Origin: JAHEJA01 sp965656445
GTDB lineage: Bacteria; Pseudomonadota; Alphaproteobacteria; Rhodobacterales; Rhodobacteraceae
Direction of reading: 5' to 3'
DNA length: 64,000 nucleotides
NCBI GenBank assembly: GCA_965656445.1
Contig: CBFHKO010000009.1
Location: 1-64,000 of the forward strand
Within the stretch, counting starts at the first letter, position 1. Each line of letters opens with the position of its first letter. Positions 45,333 to 54,417 of this stretch are shown piece by piece. The notes beneath the pieces are model-generated. The model searched no databases and had not been told where the DNA came from. It was given only the letters and a program-made list of their open reading frames with translations. The position numbers were made by a program, and so were the translations under genes.

Positions 45333-46364
45333 TTAGGCCGCGGCAATCACGCTTTGGCCTAAGTCCACATAGGTTTTGGGAACAGTAATCCCGTCTTGTT
45401 CTGCCTCGGTGCGTTTTGCAAATCGACGAAGTCCGGGCAAACGCGCCCCGTCTTGAGCGATGATTTCAGCCAATAGCTCTTCTAAACGCGGCGCGAAATT
45501 GGTCTCTTCTTCGGCTGGCTTAAGGGCGATGAGATAATGCCCAACTTTGGGGGCTGGACCTTCGGCTGCAAAAAATGAGCTCGCTTGATAGCTAAAGTTT
45601 GATCCTGTCATTGAGGCGGAGAGGATTTCCACCATCAAGGCCAGCGCCGTGCCTTTGGGACCGCCCACTGGAACCATTGATCCCTTGAGACCTTCAGATG
45701 GGTCCGTGGTGTCCTTGCCCTCTGCATCCAGGGCCCATCCCGTTGGAATGGGTTGGCCTGTTTTGGCGGCATGCATGATTTTACCACGGGCCACAACGGA
45801 CAGGGACATATCAATCACAAGGGGATTTTCATTTAATCGTGGAACGCCAAAGGCAATTGGATTGGTTCCAAACAAAGGCGTGTTGCCACCATGCGGGGCA
45901 ATGGCGGGCGGGGAATTTGTGACCATTAGGCCAATCAAGCCCGCTTGAGCGATTTTTTCCACATGGATCGAAAGGGATCCGCAATGATGCGAATTTGCGA
46001 TTGCCATAGCTGCAAGGCCATAGCTATGCGCCGCTGTGATCCCATGCTCGATGGCTTGATCAATGGCGGGATAGGCAAAACCGCAATCTGCATCAGTCAT
46101 GAGAGCCGCAGGAAACACGGCTTTTGTCGTGATATGCGCAGATTTGTTGATCTTTCCTGATTTCACCTGAGCCATGTAATCGCTGAGACGCGATAGTCCG
46201 TGCCCGACTTGTCCGTCGGCTTCGGCCTCAACGAGCGCGCGCGCTACAGAAAGAGCAGCGCCATCTGCAACACCCAAAGCGACAAAAGCGCGTTGAATGA
46301 GGTCGGTGGCGTCAGTGAGAGAAAGGGTAACGGTATCTGTCATATCTGGGGTGGCGGCATCCAT
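45333..46364 (-). CDS. comC: Malate/L-lactate dehydrogenase-family enzyme, probable (R)-sulfolactate dehydrogenase
   Basis: 343 residues of the NAD(P)-dependent Ldh2/MDH2 family: DGQVGHGLSRL, GHGITAAHSYGLAAMAIANS, HCGSLSIHVEKIA, TNSPPAIAPHGG and the C-terminal GPKGTALALMVEIL. In sulfonate pathways a member of this family (ComC) interconverts (R)-sulfolactate and sulfopyruvate. Its place directly after suyAB supports that role. The precise stereochemistry is inferred. Confidence 0.8.
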   Translation of the reverse strand: MDAATPDMTDTVTLSLTDATDLIQRAFVALGVADGAALSVARALVEAEADGQVGHGLSRLSDYMAQVKSGKINKSAHITTKAVFPAALMTDADCGFAYPAIDQAIEHGITAAHSYGLAAMAIANSHHCGSLSIHVEKIAQAGLIGLMVTNSPPAIAPHGGNTPLFGTNPIAFGVPRLNENPLVIDMSLSVVARGKIMHAAKTGQPIPTGWALDAEGKDTTDPSEGLKGSMVPVGGPKGTALALMVEILSASMTGSNFSYQASSFFAAEGPAPKVGHYLIALKPAEEETNFAPRLEELLAEIIAQDGARLPGLRRFAKRTEAEQDGITVPKTYVDLGQSVIAAA

Positions 46365-46387
46365 AATTTGAATGCCGCCTATCCTAT

Positions 46388-47569
46388 TTACGCAGAGCGG
46401 TAAAGTTTGGTCATCGAGAATTCGCGGTGACCTAAGGCTTCTGCCGCTGTGTTGCGACCATTTGCTGTGCGACGGATCATTTCGATCAAATCGTCGCCTG
46501 CTTCGTCGATGGTCTTTTCACGACGCAAGATACCCGACACGTCAACGTCAACGTGCTCTGACATTGTGCGTACTGTGCGTGGGTTTGCAGTGATCTTGAT
46601 GACTGGAACGATTGGGTTGCCCACAACGTTCCCTTGACCTGTTGGGAAGGTGTGGATTACCGCACCACCCGCTGCCATCAATGTCACACATTCCGCCGCC
46701 GCAGAGGAGCTATCCATAAAGTACAGACCATTGCCCGCATTTGGCGCTTCTGCTGGTTCTAGGATGTCGATGTATTTCGAGGTACGACCGATTTTCTCTA
46801 GGTTACCGAGGGCTTTTTCCTCAATCGTGGTCAACCCACCTTCGATGTTGCCTTTGGTTGGCTGTGAATCGGACAAGTCATCTGTCTGGTGTGCAAAGAT
46901 CACGTCGTCTTGATACGCTTTCCACATTTTGTACCAACGCTCACCAACTTCTTCGTTGATCGCGCGCTCTTTACAAATGTGCTCAGCACCTGTGATTTCA
47001 GATGTTTCGCCAAAGAACCCTGTGATCCCTTCAGGAAGCAGCTTGTCGTACATGTTGCCAACAGTTGGGCAAGAGCCAAGGCCCGTTGTCGTGTCAGACT
47101 CACCACATTTTGTTGAGACCCAAAGTTCAGAGATTGAACACTCTTCTCGTTGGTATTCAGATGTCATGTGGACGAAGTCTTTCGCAGCCCAGCTCGCGCG
47201 GCGGATGGTTTCGAAATCACCGTTCTGTTCGATCGAGAATTCCGCAACTGGCTTGCCTGTTGCGCGGATGCCGTCGGCAATGCGCTTGGTCCAGCCTGGT
47301 TCGATACCGATCACAACAACGGCGGCCACATTCGGGTTCGCGCCTGTGCCGATCATTGTGCGGAAGTGCAATTCTAGGTCTTCACCAAACTGCAAACGGC
47401 CATAGGCATGCGGGATCGCCATTGTGCCTTTGACATTGTTCGCAACCGCTTCACACGCGGCGTTTGAAATATCGTCAACGGGCAAGATGACAACATGGTT
47501 ACGTACGCCAACGCGTCCGTTTTCACGACGGAAGGCTTTGACTGTCATATTTGAGTATTTCGTAGACAT
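46388..47569 (-). CDS. suyB: (2R)-sulfolactate sulfo-lyase, large subunit SuyB
   Basis: 393 residues from the ATG at 47569, which has GGAGAGA upstream; an in-frame extension to 47728 overlaps suyA and is rejected. It belongs to the UxaA/altronate dehydratase large-subunit family (GRVGVRNHVVILPVDDISNA, LWVSTKCGESDTTTGLGSCP, FPTGQGNVVGNPIVPVIKIT). With SuyA it cleaves (2R)-3-sulfolactate to pyruvate and sulfite, the desulfonating step. Confidence 0.93.
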   Translation of the reverse strand: MSTKYSNMTVKAFRRENGRVGVRNHVVILPVDDISNAACEAVANNVKGTMAIPHAYGRLQFGEDLELHFRTMIGTGANPNVAAVVVIGIEPGWTKRIADGIRATGKPVAEFSIEQNGDFETIRRASWAAKDFVHMTSEYQREECSISELWVSTKCGESDTTTGLGSCPTVGNMYDKLLPEGITGFFGETSEITGAEHICKERAINEEVGERWYKMWKAYQDDVIFAHQTDDLSDSQPTKGNIEGGLTTIEEKALGNLEKIGRTSKYIDILEPAEAPNAGNGLYFMDSSSAAAECVTLMAAGGAVIHTFPTGQGNVVGNPIVPVIKITANPRTVRTMSEHVDVDVSGILRREKTIDEAGDDLIEMIRRTANGRNTAAEALGHREFSMTKLYRSA

Positions 47570-47579
47570 AAGTCTCTCC

Positions 47580-47870
47580 TTACCAGCGTTTTGTTTTGCA
47601 GTTATGGGTGTGGACGTGCTGACCTTGGGGAATGTCGGCAATAATTTTTCCGATGTCTTCGCCATATTTCGTCGCCGTATCGCCGTCCTTGAGGTCCTTG
47701 AGAGCAATCTTGTGACCGATTGGCACATCTGCTTCTGCTTTTAGGCGGAAAGTTGAGTTATCGTGCGTGACGCAAACAAGCATGTCTGTTCCGGCGGTTA
47801 GGCCTTCTACGACGACAACACCAACGTTATCTGCATGTTCATGCACCAAGAGATGCGGGATTTCTGACAT
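47580..47870 (-). CDS. suyA: (2R)-sulfolactate sulfo-lyase, small subunit SuyA
   Basis: 96 residues (SAF-like UxaA N-terminal domain): HLLVHEHADNVGVVVVEGL and VPIGHKIALKDLKDGDTATK, the hallmark of UxaA/SuyA small subunits. ATG at 47870 has GGAG upstream. Lies 10 bases before suyB and 11 after the alcohol dehydrogenase gene. Confidence 0.93.
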   Translation of the reverse strand: MSEIPHLLVHEHADNVGVVVVEGLTAGTDMLVCVTHDNSTFRLKAEADVPIGHKIALKDLKDGDTATKYGEDIGKIIADIPQGQHVHTHNCKTKRW

Positions 47871-47881
47871 ATTAGGCTCCA

Positions 47882-48874
47882 TCAGTTTGGTTTAAGAATA
47901 AGTTTCGGGCTGGCAACGGTTCCATTTAGAATATCTTGGAAGGCCTGTTGCCCATCTGCCAAGGCGCGTTCCTCAAACCAATCAAGCGGCCCTAACGAGC
48001 CGTCGAAAATAGCTTGAGCCGTCTGGCGGAAGTCTTGGGCCGTATAGGTATACGTCCCGATAAAGGTTATTTCTTGCAAGGTCATGCGGCGAATGTCCAA
48101 TCCATCGGTGGCTTGACCCAATCCGATATGTCCGATCACACCACCAGGGCGGGCCGCTGCGGACGCAGTTTTGCGCGTGGCCGCATAGCCAACGCCGTCA
48201 ATGATCACGTCATAGGCGTTCGTGTCGCTGTCATCTGCAGAGGCCTTGACCGTTTGCGCACATTTTTCGATGAGATGCGCACGACGCGCCTCATTCGGTT
48301 CGATGATCGTTATCTTGTTCACACCTTGGGCCTTGAGGCTCAGTGCTGCGCCCAAACCGATGGCACCGCCACCAAGCACAAGCGCATCTGCGTCTTGCCC
48401 CGCTGTTTCACAGGTCTTGAGCGCCAAGCGAACAGTATGCCATCCGCAGGCAATCGGTTCCGCAAGGGATGCTTGGGCCAAGCTCACATGATCAGGAACT
48501 GTGACTAAATTCTGCTCACGCATTGCGACGTATTGGGCAAAACCGCCCTCGCGTGGGGGCATCGAGATGATTTGACGATCAGGACAGAGGTTATCGCGTC
48601 CTGTTTGGCACGCAACGCAAGATCCACAAGAAACCAATGGGTTGATCGTAACACGTTCTCCGTCACGCGCTCCGCCTTGGATGATACCTGCGGCTTCGTG
48701 ACCGAGGATCAATGGGGCAGGGCGGCGTTCGTCATGGCCGAGAAAGGCATGCATGTCGGAGCCGCAAATTCCAACGCTATCGATGCGGATGAGAACTTGA
48801 TCCGAACTCGGCGCGGGATCGGGGACATCGCGGAATTCAAGCGATTTAGGTCCAGTATAAACAAGCGCTTTCAT
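47882..48874 (-). CDS. Zinc-dependent alcohol dehydrogenase, HpsO/HpsP-type
   Basis: 330 residues. Catalytic zinc ligands Cys37 and His59/Glu60 (GICGSDMHAF, GHEAAG), structural-zinc cysteines in CGSCVACQTGRDNLC and the Rossmann motif LGGGAIGLGAA. In DHPS operons two extra dehydrogenases (HpsO and HpsP) interconvert the DHPS enantiomers through the 2-keto form; this is one of them, but which letter applies I cannot decide. Overlaps the SDR gene by 4 bases. Confidence 0.85.
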   Translation of the reverse strand: MKALVYTGPKSLEFRDVPDPAPSSDQVLIRIDSVGICGSDMHAFLGHDERRPAPLILGHEAAGIIQGGARDGERVTINPLVSCGSCVACQTGRDNLCPDRQIISMPPREGGFAQYVAMREQNLVTVPDHVSLAQASLAEPIACGWHTVRLALKTCETAGQDADALVLGGGAIGLGAALSLKAQGVNKITIIEPNEARRAHLIEKCAQTVKASADDSDTNAYDVIIDGVGYAATRKTASAAARPGGVIGHIGLGQATDGLDIRRMTLQEITFIGTYTYTAQDFRQTAQAIFDGSLGPLDWFEERALADGQQAFQDILNGTVASPKLILKPN

Positions 48875-49635
48875 TTTGCAGTAAATCCTCCGTCAACCAT
48901 CAAGACTTGACCTGTAACATAAGCTGACGCATCAGAGGCCAAAAACAGCAAGGGACCGTCGATATCTTCGGGTTCGCCATTACGACCGATGCAGGTTTGC
49001 GCCGCATTGCGCGCCGCGCGTTCAGGATCGGCAAAGACAGGCGCGGTTAGTTCCGTTTTAAAGAAACCTGGGCCAATCGCGTTGGCGGTGATGCCTTGGG
49101 GAGACCATGCTTGCGCCATTGCGCGCGTCATCTGGGCAACACCGCCTTTTGAGGCGCCATAGGACAGGCTGTCAGGAAAAGCACGGTGGCTTTGTAATGA
49201 GGCGAAGTTGATAATCCGTCCCCAGTTTTGCTCGGCCATATGGGGGACGAAACAGCGGGACAAAAAGAATGGCACCGCGAGGTTCAAGTTGATCGTATCA
49301 TCCCAGCCGTCTGGCGTGATCTCATCAATGGGTTGGCGATTATTCAGACCTGCGGCGTGAACCACAATATCAACGCCCCCATAGATATCCATGACTTGGG
49401 CTGCGATATCGTCGGTCTTGTCGCGATCTGAAAGATCTACGGGCAGTGGCGTAAAAGCCCCCTCAATGGACGCGGCTGTCTTGGCCAAGGCATCCGCGCG
49501 ACGAGCAAGCCCGACCACGCGCGCGCCCGCATTTGCCAAAACGATAGCCGCACGCGCCCCCAATCCTGAACTGGCACCTGTGACACAGGCCACTTTGCCC
49601 GTCAGATCAAACATATGAGAGGGGGCAGCGGTCAT
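48871..49635 (-). CDS. Short-chain dehydrogenase/reductase, HpsO/HpsP-type
   Basis: 254 residues. Cofactor motif TGASSGLGARA (about residues 19-29), NNR motif region HAAGLNNRQP, catalytic Ser in NFASLQSHRAF and YGASKGG with the catalytic tyrosine and lysine. Placed between HpsN and the zinc alcohol dehydrogenase, it is the second candidate for DHPS 2-dehydrogenase activity that allows use of both enantiomers. Confidence 0.87.
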   Translation of the reverse strand: MTAAPSHMFDLTGKVACVTGASSGLGARAAIVLANAGARVVGLARRADALAKTAASIEGAFTPLPVDLSDRDKTDDIAAQVMDIYGGVDIVVHAAGLNNRQPIDEITPDGWDDTINLNLAVPFFLSRCFVPHMAEQNWGRIINFASLQSHRAFPDSLSYGASKGGVAQMTRAMAQAWSPQGITANAIGPGFFKTELTAPVFADPERAARNAAQTCIGRNGEPEDIDGPLLFLASDASAYVTGQVLMVDGGFTAK

Positions 49636-49638
49636 GAA

Positions 49639-50946
49639 TTACCCTTCCGCCGACAAATCAAAGTTTTCGCCGGGGAAATATTTCTGGAGGCGAATATCCG
49701 CGGTGCGTGCGTGACCTTCCATCCCTTCGAGGCGGGAAATGCGGGCGGTTGCAATGGCGACATCTTTTGAACCCTCGCGTGTGGCGCGCTGCCATGTCAC
49801 GATCTTCATGTATTTATGCACCGACAAGCCGCCCGTGTAGGATGCCGCACCAGATGTTGGCAAAACGTGGTTCGTTCCTGAGGCTTTGTCTCCAAAGGCA
49901 ACTGTGGTTTCCTCACCCAAGAAGAGCGAGCCATAGCAGTTGAGGTTGTTCAACCACCAATCCAGATCTTCGGCTTGAACAGTGAGGTGCTCAGGGGCGT
50001 AATCATCAGAACATTGCGCCATTTCAACGCGATCTGCGCAAACGATGACTTCGGCATAATCGCGCCATGCGGCCCGTGCGTTGTCGCGGTTTACCTCTGG
50101 GAGCTCTTCGATCAACTGAGGCACGCGGTTCATGACTGTTTCTGCCAGATCACGATCATCCGTTACCAACCAAACAGGTGAGTTATAGCCATGCTCAGCT
50201 TGCCCCACCAAATCCACAGCGACGATTTCCGCATCCGCTGTTTTATCAGCAAGGATCAAGCTATCGGTCGGACCTGCGATCATGTCGATTCCGACGCGAC
50301 CAAAGAGGATACGCTTGGCCTCGGCGACGAATTGGTTGCCGGGTCCAACGAGGATATTTGCCTTGGGCAATCCAAAGAGACCAAAGGTCATTGAGGCAAT
50401 CCCTTGGACGCCGCCCATAGCCATGATCTGGGTTGCGCCACATTTATGCGCCGCATAGATGATCGCTGGGGCAACACCCACGCCCGGACGGGGTGGAGAA
50501 CAGGCAACGATGTGTTCACATCCCGCAACTTGAGCCGTTGTCACCGTCATAATTGCAGAGGCGATATGGCTGTATCGACCACCGGGAACATAGCAGCCTG
50601 CTGTATTCACAGGAATGGATTTCTGACCTGCGATGAGACCTGGGACAACTTCAACTTCGATGTCCTTGAGGGTCGCGCGTTGTGCTTCGGCAAAGCGTTT
50701 GACGTTGGCATGGGCAAAATCGATGTCATCGCGTAGCTTTTTAGGAACCTGATTGATGGCGGCTTCGATTTCCTCTTGGGTTAAGAGGACATTGCCGTCA
50801 TATTTATCAAACTTCGCTGCATATTCTAATGCTTTGGCATCGCCGCCTGCTTCGATATCGTTCAAGATACCTTGGACGGTTGCATTCACATCAGATGCGT
50901 TTGACTGCGATGTGAGCGTTGCTTTTTTGAGGTAGTCTCGTGCCAT
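49639..50946 (-). CDS. hpsN: Sulfopropanediol 3-dehydrogenase HpsN (histidinol dehydrogenase family)
   Basis: 435 residues, a histidinol dehydrogenase homologue (NTAGCYVPGGRYSH, VGPGNQFVAEAKR, DMIAGPTDSLI). Zinc-ligand positions are seen in QAEHG, GTNHVLPT and EGHARTADIR. Context with SuyAB and a TRAP transporter identifies it as HpsN, which oxidises DHPS twice to (R)-sulfolactate, rather than the histidine enzyme. Confidence 0.92.
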   Translation of the reverse strand: MARDYLKKATLTSQSNASDVNATVQGILNDIEAGGDAKALEYAAKFDKYDGNVLLTQEEIEAAINQVPKKLRDDIDFAHANVKRFAEAQRATLKDIEVEVVPGLIAGQKSIPVNTAGCYVPGGRYSHIASAIMTVTTAQVAGCEHIVACSPPRPGVGVAPAIIYAAHKCGATQIMAMGGVQGIASMTFGLFGLPKANILVGPGNQFVAEAKRILFGRVGIDMIAGPTDSLILADKTADAEIVAVDLVGQAEHGYNSPVWLVTDDRDLAETVMNRVPQLIEELPEVNRDNARAAWRDYAEVIVCADRVEMAQCSDDYAPEHLTVQAEDLDWWLNNLNCYGSLFLGEETTVAFGDKASGTNHVLPTSGAASYTGGLSVHKYMKIVTWQRATREGSKDVAIATARISRLEGMEGHARTADIRLQKYFPGENFDLSAEG

Positions 50947-50957
50947 AAGTGAGAGTC

Positions 50958-52289
50958 CTATTTATAGATATCAGGTAGGAGAGTTGTTGAAAGTTCAGGA
51001 ACGAATGCGATCAAGAGTACAACGAGCAACATGAAGAAGACGAAGGGAATTGCATAAACCGCAATTTTCAAGATCGATTCACCTGTGATCCCAGACACAA
51101 CAAAGAGGTTTAGTCCAAGAGGTGGAGTAATGAACCCGACGCCCAAAGCTGTGATCATCATGACGCAGAATTGGATTTCGTTCATGCCAATTTCATCGGC
51201 AAGGGGTTTCAAGATTGGCGCCAAAATCACGATATTTGGCGTTGTTTCCATCACGCAGCCCGCCGCGATCAAGATACCGATCATGAGCAGGATCAAGAGG
51301 TAAGGATTATCTGTCATCGAGGTTACAGAATAGACAAACCCTTGAGGAACACCCATGATGGCCAATGCCTGCGCTAAAGGAAGTGAAAAAGCGATGATCG
51401 GAAGGATGACACCATTCACTTTGGCCGAGCTGATCAACATGCCTGGGAAATCTGACAATTTCAGCGTCCCGAGGATAAAGCCGATGATGATTGTGACAAT
51501 CACGGCTGTTGCACCTGCTTCGGTTGGGGTGAGGCGGCCTGAGAAGATACCGTAGAAAATGATGCCAGGAACGATAAAGGCGTACCAACCGCTTTTGATG
51601 GATGACAAAAGGTTCACGCCCCATTCGCCCCATGTGATCTGACCGCCACCTTCAAACCGATAGATGCGGTTCATCACGATGTTGGTCACCAAGATTGAGC
51701 CTAGGATGGCGATCCCTGGAATGAGGGCTGCTTGGAACAATGTGGATGCGGATATACCTAGGACCAAACCAATCACGATGTAGGCAATGGACGGTGGGAT
51801 CAAGATCCCTGTACAGGCACCCGCGGCCACCAAGGCACAAGCATAGGGACGGGGATACCCGCTTTCGACCAAACGGGCGATTGTCATGCGACCAACGGCT
51901 GCGGCACCTGCGGCGTCTGATCCAGAGATTGCGGAAAACATGCCACAGACCAGAACAGTTGCGGAGCCAAATCCACCTTTTGCCCAGCATGTGAGCGCCT
52001 CAGCGACATCTAGGAATTTGCGCGACAAGCCAGTGCGCACAAGCACGTCACCTGTCAGGATGAACAATGGGATCGCAGTTAGGGCAAAGTGGTCAATACC
52101 TGCAAATAGGCTTTCACCAACCAAGGTCAGAGGCAAATCGCCAGACATGAGCAACATTGTGATTGCGGCAACACCAATCGCGGCCCAAACGGGAACTGCG
52201 AGGGCGCAGAGGACGACGAAGAGGATAACGGGAACATAGAAATCCCAACCCAAAACGACAGTTTGTTCTTGTAGAGCACTCCAAAGCAT
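50958..52289 (-). CDS. hpsM: TRAP transporter large permease (DctM-type), DHPS uptake
   Basis: 443 residues, about twelve membrane helices, DctM family (LTAIPLFILTGDVLVRTGLS, AAAVGRMTIARLVESGYP, GACTGILIPPSIAY). Forms the ion-driven transport channel with the small permease. Its start overlaps the stop of the small permease gene by one base. Named by operon context. Confidence 0.9.
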   Translation of the reverse strand: MLWSALQEQTVVLGWDFYVPVILFVVLCALAVPVWAAIGVAAITMLLMSGDLPLTLVGESLFAGIDHFALTAIPLFILTGDVLVRTGLSRKFLDVAEALTCWAKGGFGSATVLVCGMFSAISGSDAAGAAAVGRMTIARLVESGYPRPYACALVAAGACTGILIPPSIAYIVIGLVLGISASTLFQAALIPGIAILGSILVTNIVMNRIYRFEGGGQITWGEWGVNLLSSIKSGWYAFIVPGIIFYGIFSGRLTPTEAGATAVIVTIIIGFILGTLKLSDFPGMLISSAKVNGVILPIIAFSLPLAQALAIMGVPQGFVYSVTSMTDNPYLLILLMIGILIAAGCVMETTPNIVILAPILKPLADEIGMNEIQFCVMMITALGVGFITPPLGLNLFVVSGITGESILKIAVYAIPFVFFMLLVVLLIAFVPELSTTLLPDIYK

Positions 52290-52816
52290 TATGCGCCCCC
52301 TTCTTCAAAGAGGGTGTCACCCTCATATACGTCATTGCCCGCGCGAAGATCCCTGAGGTCGCGCAAGAAAGATTGGACGAGGCGGAGCGAGACCAGTGCA
52401 AATCCAGTCGGGACCGCCATCAGAAACCACACCATTGAGACGCGCAAACCATGGGTCACGGAACCGAATTTGTACGAGACCATGACAGTTTCAAAAGAAT
52501 AGAACAGAGCGATAAGAGCCACGCCTAGCATCACCACATCGCCGAACATATAAACCAACGCTTTGATGCGTCTGCCCAAGTAATGCATGATAACATCGAT
52601 GCGGATGTGCGCGCGTTCTTTGACGGCAGCGGCGGCACCAATCCACGCTAGATAGATAAACGAATACCGCACCATTTCTTCGCCCCAAATGGAGGAATAG
52701 GCGAAAATCTCGCGCCGTAGCACTTCGATCGCCATGGTGATGACGACCATCACATAAAAGACCAAGAGCGCCCACCGTTCGGCGTTTTGATCTATAAGCT
52801 TCAAATACCTAGACAT
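52289..52816 (-). CDS. hpsL: TRAP transporter small permease (DctQ-type), DHPS uptake
   Basis: 175 residues with four membrane helices, DctQ family (WGEEMVRYSFIYLAWIGAAA, RAHIRIDVI). ATG at 52816 has AGGAG 6 bases upstream; the GTG at 52834 is less likely. Sits between the binding protein and the large permease, as usual for TRAP operons. Confidence 0.9.
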   Translation of the reverse strand: MSRYLKLIDQNAERWALLVFYVMVVITMAIEVLRREIFAYSSIWGEEMVRYSFIYLAWIGAAAAVKERAHIRIDVIMHYLGRRIKALVYMFGDVVMLGVALIALFYSFETVMVSYKFGSVTHGLRVSMVWFLMAVPTGFALVSLRLVQSFLRDLRDLRAGNDVYEGDTLFEEGGA

Positions 52817-52929
52817 GTCGTGCTCCTGTTGCACACCTCTCCCGTGATCACCGAAGTGACCTCATCAGGTTAGGCTGTCAGAAAATTCAAGGTCTGAGGC
52901 CCCAAGACGGGACCTCAGAAAAAGGTGTC

Positions 52930-54075
52930 TTATGCGTCGTGGACGTAGAGACGGCCCATTGTTGAGGCGCCTTCTTCCAATTTCGCAAATGCATCCATGG
53001 AACCTGCAAGGTCTTTCTTGAACTGATCCCATTCGCTGCGCTGGTATCCACCAGCTGCTTTCCATTCGCCCAACTGATCTTCTGAGAGTGAGTGGAACTG
53101 AACGCCAGATTTCGCCAATTCAGACATCGCATAAGCGCGTGCTGCTGGGACTTTGGCACAGTTTTGCTGCTGTGTGATGTCACCTGCGAACATGATGCCG
53201 TCTTGGATATCAGATGGCAGACCATTGAACCACTCTAGGTTCATTGAGTACACTTGGCTGTCAGGAACGGCCTGTGTGAATGTCACGTGGCTTAGGATAT
53301 CTTTGAAGCCAAAGACGTAGAGCGCGCCAACGGATGGATCGAGTGCGTCTGCAACACCTTGTTTGATCGCAGAAGGTGTTTCACCCCATGCAACAGGTGT
53401 CGGGTTTGCGCCAACCATACGGTAATATTGCTGCAACATTGCTGAGCCTGGAACGCGGAATTTTACGCCATCTAGGTCTGCTGGTGTGATAACAGCATTG
53501 CCGCCTTTACGAACTGCAACAACACGTGGGTCGATGTTCACGTAGAACAATGGCTTAAAACCCGCTGCTTCGACTTTTGGTGTGACGGCATCGGCCCAAG
53601 CTTGTGATGTCACAAGGTTTGTGAAGCGTTGGTTGGAGCCACAGAAGTAAGGCATGTTGATCAAGTCAACGGCGCTGGCAAATGGGGCAAAGTTAGATAG
53701 CGAGTGCTGTGCCGCTTGGATTGTGCCGCCTTGAACAGCTTGAACCAATGCACCACCTGCGCCCAACTGACCACCTGGGGCCAATTTAACGTAGACTTTG
53801 CCGTTTGTTGCGTTCTGGATGTTTTCTTTGAGGTCCAACTGCATGATTGGATAGCTGCGAGACGCGCCCAAGACATATGCCGTTGCAATTGTCATTGTGT
53901 GCTCTGCTGCTTTTTCACGCTCACGCTCTTCGTTTGCAGTTTGTGCAGCCGCTTCGCTGGACCATAGCATTCCTGATGCACCTGCAACCATAGCAGCCGT
54001 AAAGCCACCTGTGCCCGCAAGTTTCAGGAAATTACGGCGCTCTGCCGATTTCAATTCTTTGGTTTCTTTAGTCAT
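52930..54075 (-). CDS. hpsK: TRAP transporter substrate-binding protein (DctP-type), DHPS uptake
   Basis: 381 residues. N-terminal twin-arginine signal (AERRNFLKLAG then a hydrophobic stretch) shows export in folded form. DctP fold marks include PGGQLGAGGALVQAVQGG, DLDGVKFRVPGS with the conserved arginine, and GVADALDPSVGAL. GGAGG precedes the ATG. First transporter gene of the sulfonate operon; DHPS as ligand is inferred from context. Confidence 0.92.
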   Translation of the reverse strand: MTKETKELKSAERRNFLKLAGTGGFTAAMVAGASGMLWSSEAAAQTANEEREREKAAEHTMTIATAYVLGASRSYPIMQLDLKENIQNATNGKVYVKLAPGGQLGAGGALVQAVQGGTIQAAQHSLSNFAPFASAVDLINMPYFCGSNQRFTNLVTSQAWADAVTPKVEAAGFKPLFYVNIDPRVVAVRKGGNAVITPADLDGVKFRVPGSAMLQQYYRMVGANPTPVAWGETPSAIKQGVADALDPSVGALYVFGFKDILSHVTFTQAVPDSQVYSMNLEWFNGLPSDIQDGIMFAGDITQQQNCAKVPAARAYAMSELAKSGVQFHSLSEDQLGEWKAAGGYQRSEWDQFKKDLAGSMDAFAKLEEGASTMGRLYVHDA

Positions 54076-54097
54076 AATCTTCCTCCCTAGAAGTTTA

Positions 54098-54280
54098 TTA
54101 TTGCGCGTCGTTTTTTGCGCGCGCTTCGCGTTTCAGTATATCCACAACGAAAAAAACAGTAGCCAAGAGCAAAATTAACATCTCTTGAACGTCTGTTAGA
54201 AAAACCGACATACCCAATGTTCCGAACACTACGTTCGCAAGCATCGTGGCGAACAATATAATTGAAAGAGTGATAAACAT
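54098..54280 (-). CDS. Small membrane protein at the head of the DHPS operon
   Basis: 60 residues with two hydrophobic helices (about 1-28 and 33-47) and a charged tail LKREARAKND. GGAAAGA lies upstream of the ATG. It lies between the LacI operators and hpsK, 22 bases before hpsK, so it is co-transcribed as first gene. No family recognised; it may assist the TRAP transporter. Confidence 0.6.
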   Translation of the reverse strand: MFITLSIILFATMLANVVFGTLGMSVFLTDVQEMLILLLATVFFVVDILKREARAKNDAQ

Positions 54281-54319
54281 GATCTTTCCATTCCGAATTA
54301 AGTAATCGATTCGGAATGA

Positions 54320-54358
54320 ATGTAAGCGCTTTCATTTTTTCGTGCAAGCGCTTACATT
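54320..54358. promoter_or_regulatory. Two LacI-type operators between hpsK operon and hpsR
   Basis: ATGTAAGCGCTTTCAT (54320-54335) and TGCAAGCGCTTACATT (54343-54358), each centred on AAGCGCTT, the standard LacI/PurR core. Centres are 22 bases apart, two helical turns, suiting cooperative binding by the divergently encoded LacI protein. Confidence 0.88.
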
Positions 54359-54417
54359 GACATTCGTAGAGATTCTTTGCACAGACTGCATTTTAACGAT
54401 TACGACCGTGGAACCGC

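Noticed and set aside
46388..47728. Extended SuyB start at 47728
   Set aside because: The extra N-terminus lies inside suyA in another frame, and GGAGAGA marks the start at 47569.
49639..50946. Histidine biosynthesis gene hisD
   Set aside because: Although homologous to histidinol dehydrogenase, it sits between TRAP transporter, dehydrogenases and suyAB, which fits HpsN.
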